From the NCBI GenBank assembly GCA_001510575.1, contig LNGK01000007.1, positions 744,001 to 808,000 on the forward strand: a DNA stretch of 64,000 bases, written 5' to 3'. Below are positions 53,797 to 64,000 of this stretch, piece after piece. A program made the position numbers and the translations under genes. The notes under the pieces are model-generated. The model was not told where the DNA came from, made no database searches, and saw nothing but the letters and a program-made list of their open reading frames with translations. This stretch comes from Knoxdaviesia capensis (Eukaryota; Ascomycota; Sordariomycetes; Microascales; Gondwanamycetaceae). Numbering within the stretch: position 1 is the stretch's first letter; each line of letters begins with the position of its first letter.

Positions 53797-55062
53797 TTAG
53801 ACAGTCTTTGGCGATCGACCATTGCCGACATCAATGACGTCGTCCAGGTGGTTGCACAGCGCAACAAACAGGTCGAAGAAGAGCTTGCTCCCACCGGCCT
53901 CCATCTCCGCCTGCATGGTGCCGCTCCGCTTGAACGTCTTGCGGCAGCGGATGATCAGCGCAAGATAGTGCGCGCGGAGGCTCGAGTCCGAGTCGGGCGT
54001 GTGCGCGTACGCATAGCGCGCCGACCGCAGAATCGTGCCCACGTCGATGCCCGACTGCAGGCCCTGCTTGCGCAGCGCGAGCCGCTTCAGCTCGTCGAGC
54101 CCGTAGCGGTCCGCAGCACAGTACACCACTGTGTCGCGGAGCAACGTCTCGCCGCAGCTGGAGAGGAACACCGTGGCCTCGGGCCGGTCAACGACCGTGG
54201 CGGCGCCGTGGTGGTTGTTGTTGGTCATGTTGCTGTTGATGAGCGGGGTCGTGGCGGCGGCCGACGACGGCGAGCCCATCGGCGCCAGCGGCGACGGCAT
54301 CATCCCGGGCCGGTCGTACACGATTCCGGACATGCCGTTCATATCGATGCTGTTGCGGCGGCGGCGGGATGACGACGACACCGGCGGCGGCGCCGTGGGC
54401 AGAGCGGGCTGGGCCTTCGTCGTCTGCTGGTCCTCGAGCTCCCAGGAGTTGCGCGCCTTGTTGTGGAACAGGCGCGGGTAGTAGTCCCCCTTGTACAGAA
54501 ACTCAAGCACAGCCGAGAAGATCTCGGGCTCCTCGTCGGGGAGGACAATGCGGCGCGTGTCGCCGACAACCTCCAAGTACTGTCTGCGGCAGGCCGCTTC
54601 GAAAAACGGCGACTGGCACAGAATGTCCTCGTGGGCGGCGAACAGCCGGCCCTCGCGACCGACGGTCAGCGTGATAATGGCGGAAGGCGCGGTACCGGCC
54701 GCAGGCGCAGGACCAGCAGCCCGCGAAAGGGGCGGCGCAGCGCCGCCAGTGAAGGAGCGCTGCTGCGCGCGGGCTGCTGAATGGGTGGATTGGGGCGGGC
54801 CAGACGCGGCTGTGCCAGAGTCGCCGCCACGGCGGTGGTGGTGACTGTGCGAATGGCTGTGGCTGGCAGAGCCGCCATGGCCCCGTTGCGCTGCTGCGGC
54901 CGAGGAGGAAGAGGCCGAAGCCGACGGCTTCTTGAGCCGGGCAGACTTGTCCACACGGGCCGAACCAGATCCGGACCCGAAGCCCGAGCTAGTGCCGGCC
55001 GGCAGAGGCGGCGGCGGCAGCTGGCCCTGGTCGGGATAGGACCGGAACGAGCGTTTGAACAT
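53797..55062 (-). CDS. BTB/POZ domain protein
   Basis: A single exon of 421 aa from the first ATG (55062). Twelve in-frame codons precede it, but they begin at GTG. Residues 1-125 are low complexity: Pro, Gly/Ser, Ala and a His/Ser run (SHSHSHSHHH). The BTB fold starts near 128 (IITLTVGREGRLFAAHEDILC, then SPFFEAACR, IVLPDEEPEIFSAVLEFLYKGDYYP). A disordered insert of about 100 residues follows, and the fold resumes with the helical part (YCAADRYGLDELKRLALRK). BTB proteins act as protein-interaction modules, some as Cullin-3 adaptors; the partner here is not readable. The C/T-rich leader runs up to about 56100. Confidence 0.88.
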   Translation of the reverse strand: MFKRSFRSYPDQGQLPPPPLPAGTSSGFGSGSGSARVDKSARLKKPSASASSSSAAAAQRGHGGSASHSHSHSHHHRRGGDSGTAASGPPQSTHSAARAQQRSFTGGAAPPLSRAAGPAPAAGTAPSAIITLTVGREGRLFAAHEDILCQSPFFEAACRRQYLEVVGDTRRIVLPDEEPEIFSAVLEFLYKGDYYPRLFHNKARNSWELEDQQTTKAQPALPTAPPPVSSSSRRRRNSIDMNGMSGIVYDRPGMMPSPLAPMGSPSSAAATTPLINSNMTNNNHHGAATVVDRPEATVFLSSCGETLLRDTVVYCAADRYGLDELKRLALRKQGLQSGIDVGTILRSARYAYAHTPDSDSSLRAHYLALIIRCRKTFKRSGTMQAEMEAGGSKLFFDLFVALCNHLDDVIDVGNGRSPKTV

Positions 55063-58000
55063 GTCGACGAGATTTGACCGCAGAGTGGGGGTTTTCACTC
55101 GGCGACGGGCGACTGAAGAAGCTGTACGGCGCGAGCGGCCGCGGGGAGGCCAAAGGCCGAAAAGGCCGAAGGAAGCCGTGGTTCTGTTTCTCGAAATGCT
55201 CTCTGAAGATATCCCAAGTATATATGAATATATATATATAAACCACGGAGTTATAGGGGCGTTATAAAGAGGGGCTCTTTATAAGTCGGAGAGATGATTG
55301 TCTCCCGGATATTTCGGGTTCGGCAACGGCGGGGGAGGTTTTCGGCAAAGGCGGAGGGGATCCACACGACCGGGAGAAGAATAGGAAGGAGGGGAGGATT
55401 ATCGGGGGAGAACGAAAAAGGAAGGAACGGAAAAAAGAGGGACGGATCGGACGGACGGCACGGAGAAAAGGATTGACGGGGTCCGGGAAGGGAGCCGGAA
55501 CAGAGAAAAACCAGAATAATCAGAAACCAGGACTTCACCCAACGGAAGGTGAAGGAAGGAACGAAGACGAAAAAAAAGAGAGAATACAATCCAAAAAAAC
55601 AATCAATCGAGAACCTGAATAAACGAGTGAATAATCCCAAAAAAGGACAGAAACCAAAAAGAACCGGCAACCGAAAGAGAATGAAGATCACCGAAGAGGA
55701 ACCAGATATATGATCGTCACCCACCAAAGAACAAACGCACCGAAGATATCCAGAAAAATACTAATTATCAAAGCCGATCGACTCGAGGAAACGAAACGAG
55801 CGGCCGAGAGATGAGAATCCCTCCAAAAATAAGCGTTCACTTTCTGGATATTCTCTCCGGGGTTGAATCTCGGTGTCAAACCAAAATCCAAGTCAGATTC
55901 CGACGTTCTTCGTCTTCCGCCACGGTGTTTCTCGAGATTCCGCGTTCCTCTCTTGTTGATATTGGAAAATCCACTGCTGTAAATCCAGTGGTTATGTCCC
56001 CAACCAACCGTAAAAAAAGAAGGACTCTCTGCTTCTCCGCTGCGATTCTTTCCTGTATACTCACTTTCCGGGGGAAACGGGGAAATCCTGATGAATTTTC
56101 TTCTGGATTTCTCGATCTGCCCTCAACACGATAAAATTTGCGACCCTGGGATGCTTGGTGAAGAAAAAAGAAGAATCCCGGCTGAAGTTTTCCGGAGGGG
56201 GGAAACATGAGGGGGGGCGAAGCTTTTATATGCGTGTGTGGCTGTTTACTTCCTTCTTTTTTTGTGTGATGGTGGTTCAGGCTGCAACATCGCAGGCAGG
56301 TACCGCCACAGTGCCAATTGGATATCGTGACTGTAGCGTACGGTTCGGCTTGAGTACGCCTGCCTGCTAAGCCACGCGCCCACAACCGTGCCAATTAGAT
56401 GTTTCCGGCCACTGTGTGACCTGTGCTGTGCTGGCACTCGCCTCAAGATCATGGCGGGAGTCACGGCTGGTTGCTCCTGCCACCGAAACACGGGTTCCTT
56501 CCATCTGAACTTACACCAAGGTTTCAGCACTTGCTCCCTCAACAGAAAATCTGGTCATCAGTGTCCGCTCTTTCCCGCATGTAAGTGAGCTTCATCGGTT
56601 GCTCCTTCCACTCTATCTCCAGAGTATTGCTATATTGAAATCTTCCGTAATCATCTCGATTCCTTCATATGCTGTTTAAGTGCAATATCGTCTGCGTTCA
56701 TAAGATGTGCGGCTTCTTGCATCTTACCCATCTCCCACTTTCTTTCGCTTCTCTTCTTCGTCTTTTCTCCCTCCTACACACTCGTCCTTTTCCAGCCATC
56801 ATCGCAGCATTTCCCCTCTTCCATCATCCATCTCCATCTTCACTGTGAATTATCCCCCTCTTCTTCTTCTTCCATCTCCTCTCGTATACACACACGCCCT
56901 TGTGGATGCCCAATTCTGTGTTAATGCAGCCCTCCTTCACCAGCTGCACGTTCAACAAAGTTTCCAACTTTCATCTGTCGTCACCAATTGCTGAGTTGGC
57001 AAAAGAGTCCAGAATATCTCAGCGTTTTTGCTCCATGGACTTCTCCCAGGTTCTGTCGATATTTGCCGGTTGCCCAATAATACGCGTTGCTGCTGTGATC
57101 GCGCGTTCTCCTGCTCTATTCCTGAACGAGAGAGCTGTACGGCCCTTCTGACCAGAATATGCAGCAGCGTACGTGTGTGTACCATTTTTGGAAATCCAAG
57201 GAACGACACGTACCCATCTTCCCAGAACGCGCGATAGCCCCGATTGCGTCGGCAGACACCGCAGAGATAATGAGAATCGGCAGGGAAAAAGAGGAGAACT
57301 TACAGCACCAGCCAAAGCGAAACGAAACGGAACGGTGAGAGAAATGATCCATCCGACCTGTAGAGAGAACGAAGGACAAACACCCCGGACCAGAATCGTG
57401 GCTCTGCTCGCCCCCACTAATGCACGTCTCCTGTCACTGATTCGTCGTTCTGGCTTCATGGTGCTGCCTCCAACCGCCTGAGCCCTGAGCTTTGCCACTC
57501 TGAGCAGAAAATAACAACTTGCTTGCAGCTTCAGCCCAGCACAGGCCAATTGCGCTGCGTGACTCCCACATTTACAATTCGAGGCAGTGTTTCTTTGCTG
57601 CAGGCTCTGATTGATCGAACACTTTACCCATGGACAACTTCTGGCTTCGGAGCTTCTTTCGCCTCACGCTGTGATGCAGCTGACCTGCATATAATGCACT
57701 GATTGGGTGGGTTCGCTGCGGCCTTATCGCGTGAAGACTCATGAAACTGACAACAAGCTGTGAACAGCACAGCTCCAGCGTTCTGCACTGCGACATTGGT
57801 GCTATCTCTGCTATCGGGACAGCTCTTGAGTCTCTCCGACTTCCCCCTCTTTCTGTCTCGACCTGCAGCACGTCCCTGGAGCGCCCGTCCCTATCTTGGT
57901 CTCTCGGCTCCTCTCCCACCTGCTCGACATTGCGGGTTCGCCATTGCTATTGGTGGCTCTTCTGTTGGGCATTGTCTTGTCTCTTTTGCCCCCTCACTGG

Positions 58001-59209
58001 TGATTCAACTGTGCCCTTCAGCACGCCAAAGTGGACTGCAGCAGCATGTCCTTGCGATTTTCCCCTCAATTGTTTATCGATACCTGATGGCGATCCATGG
58101 TTGATGCTGCCTTATACCTCGGTGAAAGGTGACAGACTCCGTCGGTCGGATCACAAGCGAATTTCGTCAACCTGCCTCCCCATGTCGGCCTGTTAAATGG
58201 CCCGCATGTACCTGACCAGCCGAAAGCTTCCCTTAACACGCAACACCACCACCACCGAGCCCCACAGTCGGAGATCCGCATTCTCTGATTTCAACGACAG
58301 AAGACATAGATTGATTCTGCCACCCCCCCCCTTTGCCAGATGAGGACTGTGGACTTTTGGCCTTGATGCCTCACAGGAAAGCGGTGAGGCTGTTGGTGGT
58401 AGCGGATACAGCGGCCTTACTACGTACAGTACAACCTGCACGTTGGCTTAACTCTACTCCCGAAATATTGGTCATCATCTACACCGCTTCTCGCGCTCAT
58501 CGGCTCATTGCCCAACACATCAAGTTCCCCTCGACCGTTTCATGTCCTCGTGAAGACCCCTCACTTGATGCAGGACGTTAGTCAATGAAGCTGTGGGAAT
58601 GTTGGGCCCGTTAAGGTCAAGTTTTCTCGCAGACTCCCCTTCCCCCCATCTCCCCCGTTCCCCCCTCGTCCGGTCTTCGCTACAGATATGTTGACCTCCC
58701 CACGCGTACCTAACGGCACAGACAAAGAAGGACATAGGGTTTGGCGAAGCAGCACGCGCGGGTCTGTTTTACGAGAATCTCCATCATAACCTCTTCAGGA
58801 ACCATCTTGATCACCAGATGTCAATCTCCTTAGGCATCGATCGATTCTTGCGGCCGTCATGTTTCAGAAAAGAAAGCGCACAGTAACATTCATTATTATA
58901 AAACCAAATACAGTAAAAAGAAATCAGCCAATTTCATGAAACGAGAAAGGAAAACTGCATGCACACATTGTAGCAGTTGGGGGAGAAAAAGAAGGACGAC
59001 GGGCACAAATCCAAAGAAAGAGAAGACACGACCAAACTGTACCCAAGGAAGGATATCACCGCATGCCAGGAAAGGGAACCAAAAGTCAATATGTGCAGAC
59101 CTATGCCGTGTTTCTGCTGGTACACGTATCACGTCGCAGCCAGCCCGAGACAACCACGAGCAACTTCAACCACCCGGCTCTCCACCAAGTGTTTGGGTCG
59201 TCGATAGTT
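55063..59209. other. Intergenic between BTB gene and kinesin
   Basis: 4.1 kb without a supported gene. 55100-56100 is the purine-rich (+ strand) leader and promoter of the BTB gene. 56292-56400 is a small element with nested inverted and direct repeats. 56.7-58.8 kb has open frames up to 176 codons with no recognisable domain. Confidence 0.65.
56292..56400. repeat. Compact element with nested inverted repeats and tRNA A-box-like sequence
   Basis: Three structures overlap. GCAGGCAGG (56292-56300) pairs perfectly with CCTGCCTGC (56359-56367). GCGTAC (56336-56341) pairs with GTACGC (56354-56359) around a 12-nt loop. Direct repeats GTGCCAATTGGAT (56311-56323) and GTGCCAATTAGAT (56388-56400) flank the hairpin. 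On the minus strand TGGCTTAGCAGG (56363-56374) fits the Pol III A-box consensus, but no proper B box or acceptor stem follows, so this is not an intact tRNA. A decayed SINE, tRNA relic or MITE is possible. Confidence 0.45.
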
Positions 59210-62200
59210 TCATATCATGGCGTCGACGCGTTGGACCTTGCGCGACTGTTTCTTGGGGCTGCCCAGCGATGAGGACGATCCGTCGTTACTAACGCGCAAC
59301 CGCTCCATGCCGCGCCCCAAGTTGTGAACCGACGACGGGTCAGCAGCAGCAGTGACTGGGTTCCGCAAGCTACTGGAGCTTCCCGTGCGGCGCGGGCCAC
59401 CACTCGCGCTGCCAGTGGACGCCCCGGGCGCATAGTCGTCGCGTTCCTGCAGTGGCATGCGGCGCGTCGGGCTTCGATTCATCAACTCGCGCTTCATCAC
59501 AGCCAGCTCGCGGCGCAGCCGATCGTTCTCCTGCTCGAGGTTCTCGACCAGCACGTTCTCCTTGTCGTCCGACTCCTCACTGCCGCCGGCAGGCAACATG
59601 CCGCGCTCAAACACCTCGAGCTTGCGGTCCCAGTGCGCCTCGGACCGTTCCACCTCCATGGCGAGCCCGGCCTTCCACCGTGCCAGCTCCAGCGCCAGCC
59701 TCGCGTCAAACTCCGCCGCGCACTCTTCGCGGATCTCCTGCTCCAGCTCGATCATCTGCTCCTCGGCCGCCATGCGCGCCGATGCCTCGTCGGCCAGCGC
59801 CGCGCGCAGCATGTCAATCTCTTCCGACATGCGCGCAATCTCCAGCGCCGCAATCTCCATCGTGGCGCGGTCGTCGTTGGCGTAGCTGCTGTGCGTGGCG
59901 GTCGGCGACGGCTTGCGAGCACCATTGCGGTAGCCCGCGGAACTGGTGGCGGACCCGTGTGACGTGACCACACCCGCGCGGCGCGCAGGAGCTCCCGACA
60001 CCGGCGGGGCTGCAGGCGGCAGGACATGAGGCTCGGGCGACGTGCACGACGGTGGGGCAGCGGTAGCGCCGTTGGCAAAGATACTCGGGATACGCGGCAC
60101 GGTGACTTCCCGCGCCAGCGCGCTGTAGCGCAGGATCTGCGACGTGGCGTTGAAGTCACCGACCGGGTCGGCGGTGACGATCATCACGCCCTTCTGTGGG
60201 TTGCGCCGCGGCTGCGAGCTGGCGGTGCTGGACAGCGACGGCGACGGGAACGAGTTGGAGAAGAGCAGTTCGGTGAGTTTGCATTGGCGGAATGGGACGA
60301 TGTTTGGCTGGGTGGCTGTTAGCTGTCTCTGTAGCAATCCTAGATCTAAGGGAGAAGAAGCAGGGGGGGGGAAGGAACTTACCCGGCTGGAGTTGCCTGA
60401 ATCGCTCTGCATTTGGAGACACTGGCCGAGGTACATCAAACTCTCGTTGATCTTGCCGGCCTCGGCCAGCGTTGCGCCCTGCGTCTTGGCGTCGCGCGCC
60501 CGCTCACTGCCCGCCAGATCAACAATCGTAAGCGTAGCGCCGCGCCACGTCGACCCGGGGGTATACGGAGCAGTCCCGCGGGCGCTCCGGCCCAAGCCGG
60601 TAGTCGACGCGGTAAACGGCGCCGCAGCGCCGCCACTGCCGATCGGCCGCTTCTTGACCTCAACGCAGAAGAAACCGTGGCTGCGCGACGACACGCTGTT
60701 GCTGCCCGTGCCGGCCACGCGGCGCTCATGCAGCCCGGCCTCGAGCACCAGCAGCGCCTCGGCGTACGTCGTGCACACGACCTTGCGCAGCCCCGCGACC
60801 ACCTTGCGGTCCGCCGACCCCTCGGTCGACTTGAACAGCAGCGGCCGGCGGCGCAGGTCCTTCGAGGCCGCGGCCGCAGCCGCAGCCGCAGCACTGCCCG
60901 CGCGCATGCTCCCGGCGGTCGTTGTGGCCGGCGCGGGGCCGACGAGCAAGTCGAAGATGCGGTCGTTGTACACCTCGTACATCGACACGACCACGGCATA
61001 CTCGTACCCGTCGTCGGGCGCACACGGCACGGCGAACTCGGACACGTCGGGCGCGGTCGGCAGAGATGTGGGCCGCGGGAGCAACGCGGCGCGGCGCGGG
61101 GTTGCCGGCGGCATCATGGTGGCGTGCGGGTAGTCGCCCTTTGTTGGGGAGGAGGAAGCAGTAGGTTTAGCGAGGGTCCGGGTGCATTGGTCACGCATGC
61201 GGCACGCCGACGTGGCGGCCATGTAGGATTTCGCGGGGTAGGAGGCTGTGTTGTTGTGGTCCCCCCGCTGAGGGAGACGCGAGGTAGTGTGCGCCGTTGC
61301 CAGACCAGCTGCGGGAGCCTCCTAGGACTCGACGGCGGTAGTCATGGTAATGGTGCTGAGAAAGGACGACGGCCTGGCACTGGCAGGCGCGGGAGGAGCA
61401 GCCACACACGGCGTGGCGGCGCGACTGCTGGCAGGGCTCTCAAAGCCGCCGGGCATGCGGAGGGACTTCCACGCGGACGCGGCGGGCAGCTTCAGGGCAG
61501 GAGGAGGCGACATGTTGGTGGACGCAGCATGCGCAGGAGGAGGGGGATGGCGTACAAGCATGGGGGTCGCAGCGCGCGACATGGAGCGGTCGGGCGCGCC
61601 GACGGGCTCGAACACGGCGTCGAGGAAGGCGGGCGCGCCGAGGATCGAGGCCTCGGACGGGTCAGACGCCGCAATCGAGGCTTCGAGGGCCGGCGAGGCG
61701 TCGGCGATGGCGGCGCCGATGGAGCGGAAAACCACGTCGAGCGACATCTGCGTCAGGCCGCGCTGGGTCTTGGAGCCCAGGATGGTGTGGGACTGTGTGG
61801 TGTTGCCAGTGCATTATATTAGTTGTCCTGTGCATGGCTTCGGGGGGAAGTGTCTGTAACTGCGGGTCTCGAACAACAAAAGAAAAACAAACAGCAGGAC
61901 CGGCAAGATTTGGGACTCACCTTTCCGGAGCCGGTCACGCCGAGCGTGGCCACCAGCGCATCGGTGCCCTCGCCGCCCGCCGCCCCCGGGCCGCCCACCA
62001 CGCCCTCGATCAGCGCGGCGACCCGCGTGCACCGGAACACCTCGAGCTGCGACGCCGGCTCCTCGAACACCTGCGTGAAAGCGAACTTCTCGATGGCGCG
62101 GCGGCGGTCGTTGGGCGGGTCGAGCGTGATATGCGTCGGCGGGATCAGCGATGGCCGCCGGCCCGCGGCGGCAGTCCCGGCGCTGCTGCTGCTGCTGCTG

Positions 62201-62340
62201 TCAGAGTCGGAGTCGGAGTCGGCGGGGGGCTCGATGCTGAGGAAACGCACGCCGGCGCCGCTGGTGGAGGTTGTCTGCGGGGGGCGGAGGCGGAGGTACA
62301 CCTGGAACAGGTTCGCGGAGGCCGGTTTTGGGGCGTCCAT
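59210..62340 (-). CDS. Kinesin motor protein (kinesin-6-like), motor interrupted by an in-frame TAG
   Basis: Minus-strand exons: 62340-61921 (ATG at 62340), 61792-60383, and from about 60322 (or 60328) to 59210; total about 980 codons. Exon 1 ends in the P-loop GVTGSGK (K140) and the next begins SHTILGSKTQRGL. NSVSSRSHGFF (switch I), VDLAGSERARD (switch II) and FRQCKLTELLF are clear, and VMIVTADPVGDFNATSQILRYSALAREV ends the motor. A Pro/Ala-rich insert of about 190 residues sits in the motor between the P-loop part and YAVVVSMYEVYNDRIFDLL, a layout reminiscent of kinesin-6. The insert carries a TAG at 61322-61324 in the same frame as both sides. No good GT donor removes it; a GTGTGG-type 99-nt intron (61407-61309) is the best weak option. 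A coiled coil of about 150 residues and a basic tail follow. Either a hidden intron, a null allele or a sequence error must explain the stop. Confidence 0.85.
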
Positions 62341-64000
62341 CTTTGTGTGTGTGTGAACGAGAGGTCGACTTTCTGTGTGCTGTGAGAGGAGAGGGTTGCA
62401 GAGAGAGAGAGAGAGAGAGAGGCAGAGTGCCCCCTGAGTGATACTTCGAGCTTTCGATCTGCAGGTCTGGCGATGTTCGGTAATAGATGCTAAAGTGGGA
62501 TAGATCTAAAGATGAAGGGAGGAAAAAAGATGAGGAGAGAGAAGGAAAAGAAAAAACTTGTGTCTCGGACTAGGAGTATGCAAATGGTCATATCATGCTA
62601 GGAGAACAATATTGATATGTCGAGGCGAACGAGGTGTTGTACACATGTAAATGTAAATATTTGGCGAGAACGCTGTTGTTCTGATTTGGTTGGCTGCCAT
62701 TAACTTTTATTTTTTTGGCGTTGGATTCGTGGTTGGCCCAGCAACCCACTTTCGCAGCACACCGAGCTTATGTCAGACCGACTGACGCAGTATTTCAAAA
62801 GGACGGCGATATCGCCGGGAGATTTCTTCTCTTCAAGCTCCTCCCTCGGGTTTACAGTCTCAATTTCCTCGCCGTAATGAGATCCCCCTCTTCAGGTTCC
62901 CAATTGTCGGTGAACCACCTCCCTCGGTCCACTATTCCCTGGGCCAGATTGGAACTTTTACCGCTCTTTTATCGTCTTGTCTGCTGTGTCTCCATAAAAG
63001 CGGGCGAAGAAAAAGAAAGAGAAAAGGTCCGTCCATGAAGAGGCGCTTCGGGATCCACGCAACAGCCATGGGGAGGATCCCTCTCGGATTTACACAACTG
63101 CCGCGGATGACGACGAGTCGCCAGGATCCATGAACTCGCAGAACGCTGTTGCTTTCATCTTCCGCAAATCCACTCTGTCCACAATCTTCTTTGCAAGAAG
63201 CCGGCCCAGAGCTGGAGGTTGTCTGGGTGGCCGGATGTCTGCTTGGTCCCAAATCCCGGCAAACGCACTCACGGTACACCCGGAACGCGAAGGCTGCCAA
63301 GCACAGCTTTCTTGATTCTCAATATGCACGTTGGACGACATCCGATATCAGTTGACCTTAATCCACTCGTCGGCCCCATTGGGCTCTCTCTCTCTCTCTC
63401 TCTTCTGCACGCGCTGGATGCACAGATATGCGTCCATTATCACCGCTTGTGAAACGAGCCACCCGGTATATTACATGTGTGAAACGGGGACGAACCGGCA
63501 CTACACCCCACGGCAGGAAATTGGCAAGTACTGTTTGCCTTTTATTCGTATCTAGTGTAAACGGCGACTTTTTCCGGTATGTACTGTATGTGTCTCTGTC
63601 CGTGCAGGCTGCACGTCCACTCTTCCGGCATAGTCTTGGGGTTATATCTGTTGGTCGGGGTTTTCATCCCATCTCCAGCAAACAAGAGAAAAAAATGCAT
63701 GATAAACATCCTCCAGGTTCCTCTGCTGCAGCTGCACGCGAAACTGATAACGGCGGTCGTGGTGGTGCTGGCTACTCCTGCACGACAAACGAGCAAATGC
63801 TTGGCTGCAAGCCAATTTCCACCCACACCCACACGCGTCATCGTGCGCCTGGAGCTGCGCGCGATGTCGCCCTGTGGTTATGGTTTGGCTGTCTGTATGT
63901 GTGTTTTTGGTCTGGGTCGTTTACAGCCCAGAGCAAGGGAGAAAGGCAAGAAAAAAGGGAAAAGATTAGAAATATAAAAAAACGGGTGCTGCCTATCCAA
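62341..64000. other. Kinesin leader and window end, no gene seen
   Basis: 62341-62600 is the purine-rich (+ strand) leader of the kinesin, including (GA)n. Beyond it are short frames without domains and a CT run near 63389-63403. A gene continuing past the window end cannot be judged. Confidence 0.65.
62401..62421. repeat. (GA)n microsatellite in the kinesin leader
   Basis: Ten GA units about 60 bp upstream of the kinesin start, on the side of its 5' untranslated region. Confidence 0.9.

Noticed and set aside
55063..55098. 12-codon N-terminal extension of the BTB protein
   Set aside because: It begins at GTG with no in-frame ATG, so the ATG at 55062 was chosen.
60144..61822. Two long + strand frames (329 and 469 codons) opposite the kinesin
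   Set aside because: Antisense shadows of the GC-rich kinesin exons; no domains.
1..64000. CRISPR arrays, prophage, operons or a biosynthetic gene cluster
   Set aside because: The window is eukaryotic, with intron-containing monocistronic genes. No backbone enzyme (polyketide synthase, NRPS, terpene cyclase) and no spaced direct-repeat array is present.

Overview
The window looks like nuclear DNA of a filamentous ascomycete (Pezizomycotina, probably Sordariomycetes). The evidence is short spliceosomal introns (about 54-275 nt, mostly GTRAGT donors and YAG acceptors), GC-ended codons in every gene, C/T-rich leaders on the coding strand, many simple repeats, and best-remembered protein matches to Sordariomycete sequences (phosphoglycerate kinase especially). 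The class-level placement is inference. There is one assembly gap (10098-10150).

Layout. 1-11134 is gene-poor, with microsatellites and no gene I can support. 11135-12496 (+) encodes a bHLH factor of SREBP/Hms1/Tye7 type with a very long loop. 15294-16274 (+) is an aldo-keto reductase. 16732-17313 (-) is a HIT hydrolase ending in -AKL. A doubtful small membrane ORF (17592-17864, -) follows. Next come RPC10/ABC10-alpha (18425-18760, +), the GPN1 GTPase (19167-20533, -) and the spliceosome-disassembly factor Cwf19 (20975-23203, +), which is divergent from GPN1. Then an Mpv17/PMP22 membrane protein (24825-25726, +), phosphoglycerate kinase (27423-29038, +), the proteasome lid protein Sem1/Dss1 (29758-30410, -) and an Iml2/TTC39 TPR protein (33107-35615, +).

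36890-38143 (-) holds a frame-broken relic of a fungal FunK1 kinase inside a roughly 7 kb gene-poor stretch. The last part has a large alpha/beta-hydrolase (42836-45727, +), the TFIIIB subunit Brf1 (47207-49537, +), a DUF1349 protein (50355-51055, +), a BTB/POZ protein (53797-55062, -) and a kinesin (59210-62340, -). The kinesin motor domain is interrupted by an in-frame TAG, or by an intron without a good splice donor.

How the genes relate. This is mostly a housekeeping neighbourhood, not a biosynthetic or defence cluster. Three genes concern RNA polymerases: RPC10 is a subunit shared by Pol I, II and III, GPN1 serves polymerase assembly and import, and Brf1 is a Pol III initiation factor. 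Telomere-like AACCCTAA boxes recur outside coding sequence near several housekeeping genes. I did not find a convincing previously undescribed system. The items most worth checking are the kinesin stop codon, the FunK1 relic, the long bHLH loop, the possible peroxisomal HIT protein, and the unexplained noncoding patterns (TACAGTAC palindromes, the purine-rich tract at 51.2-53.8 kb and the hairpin element at 56.3 kb). All exon boundaries were read by eye.
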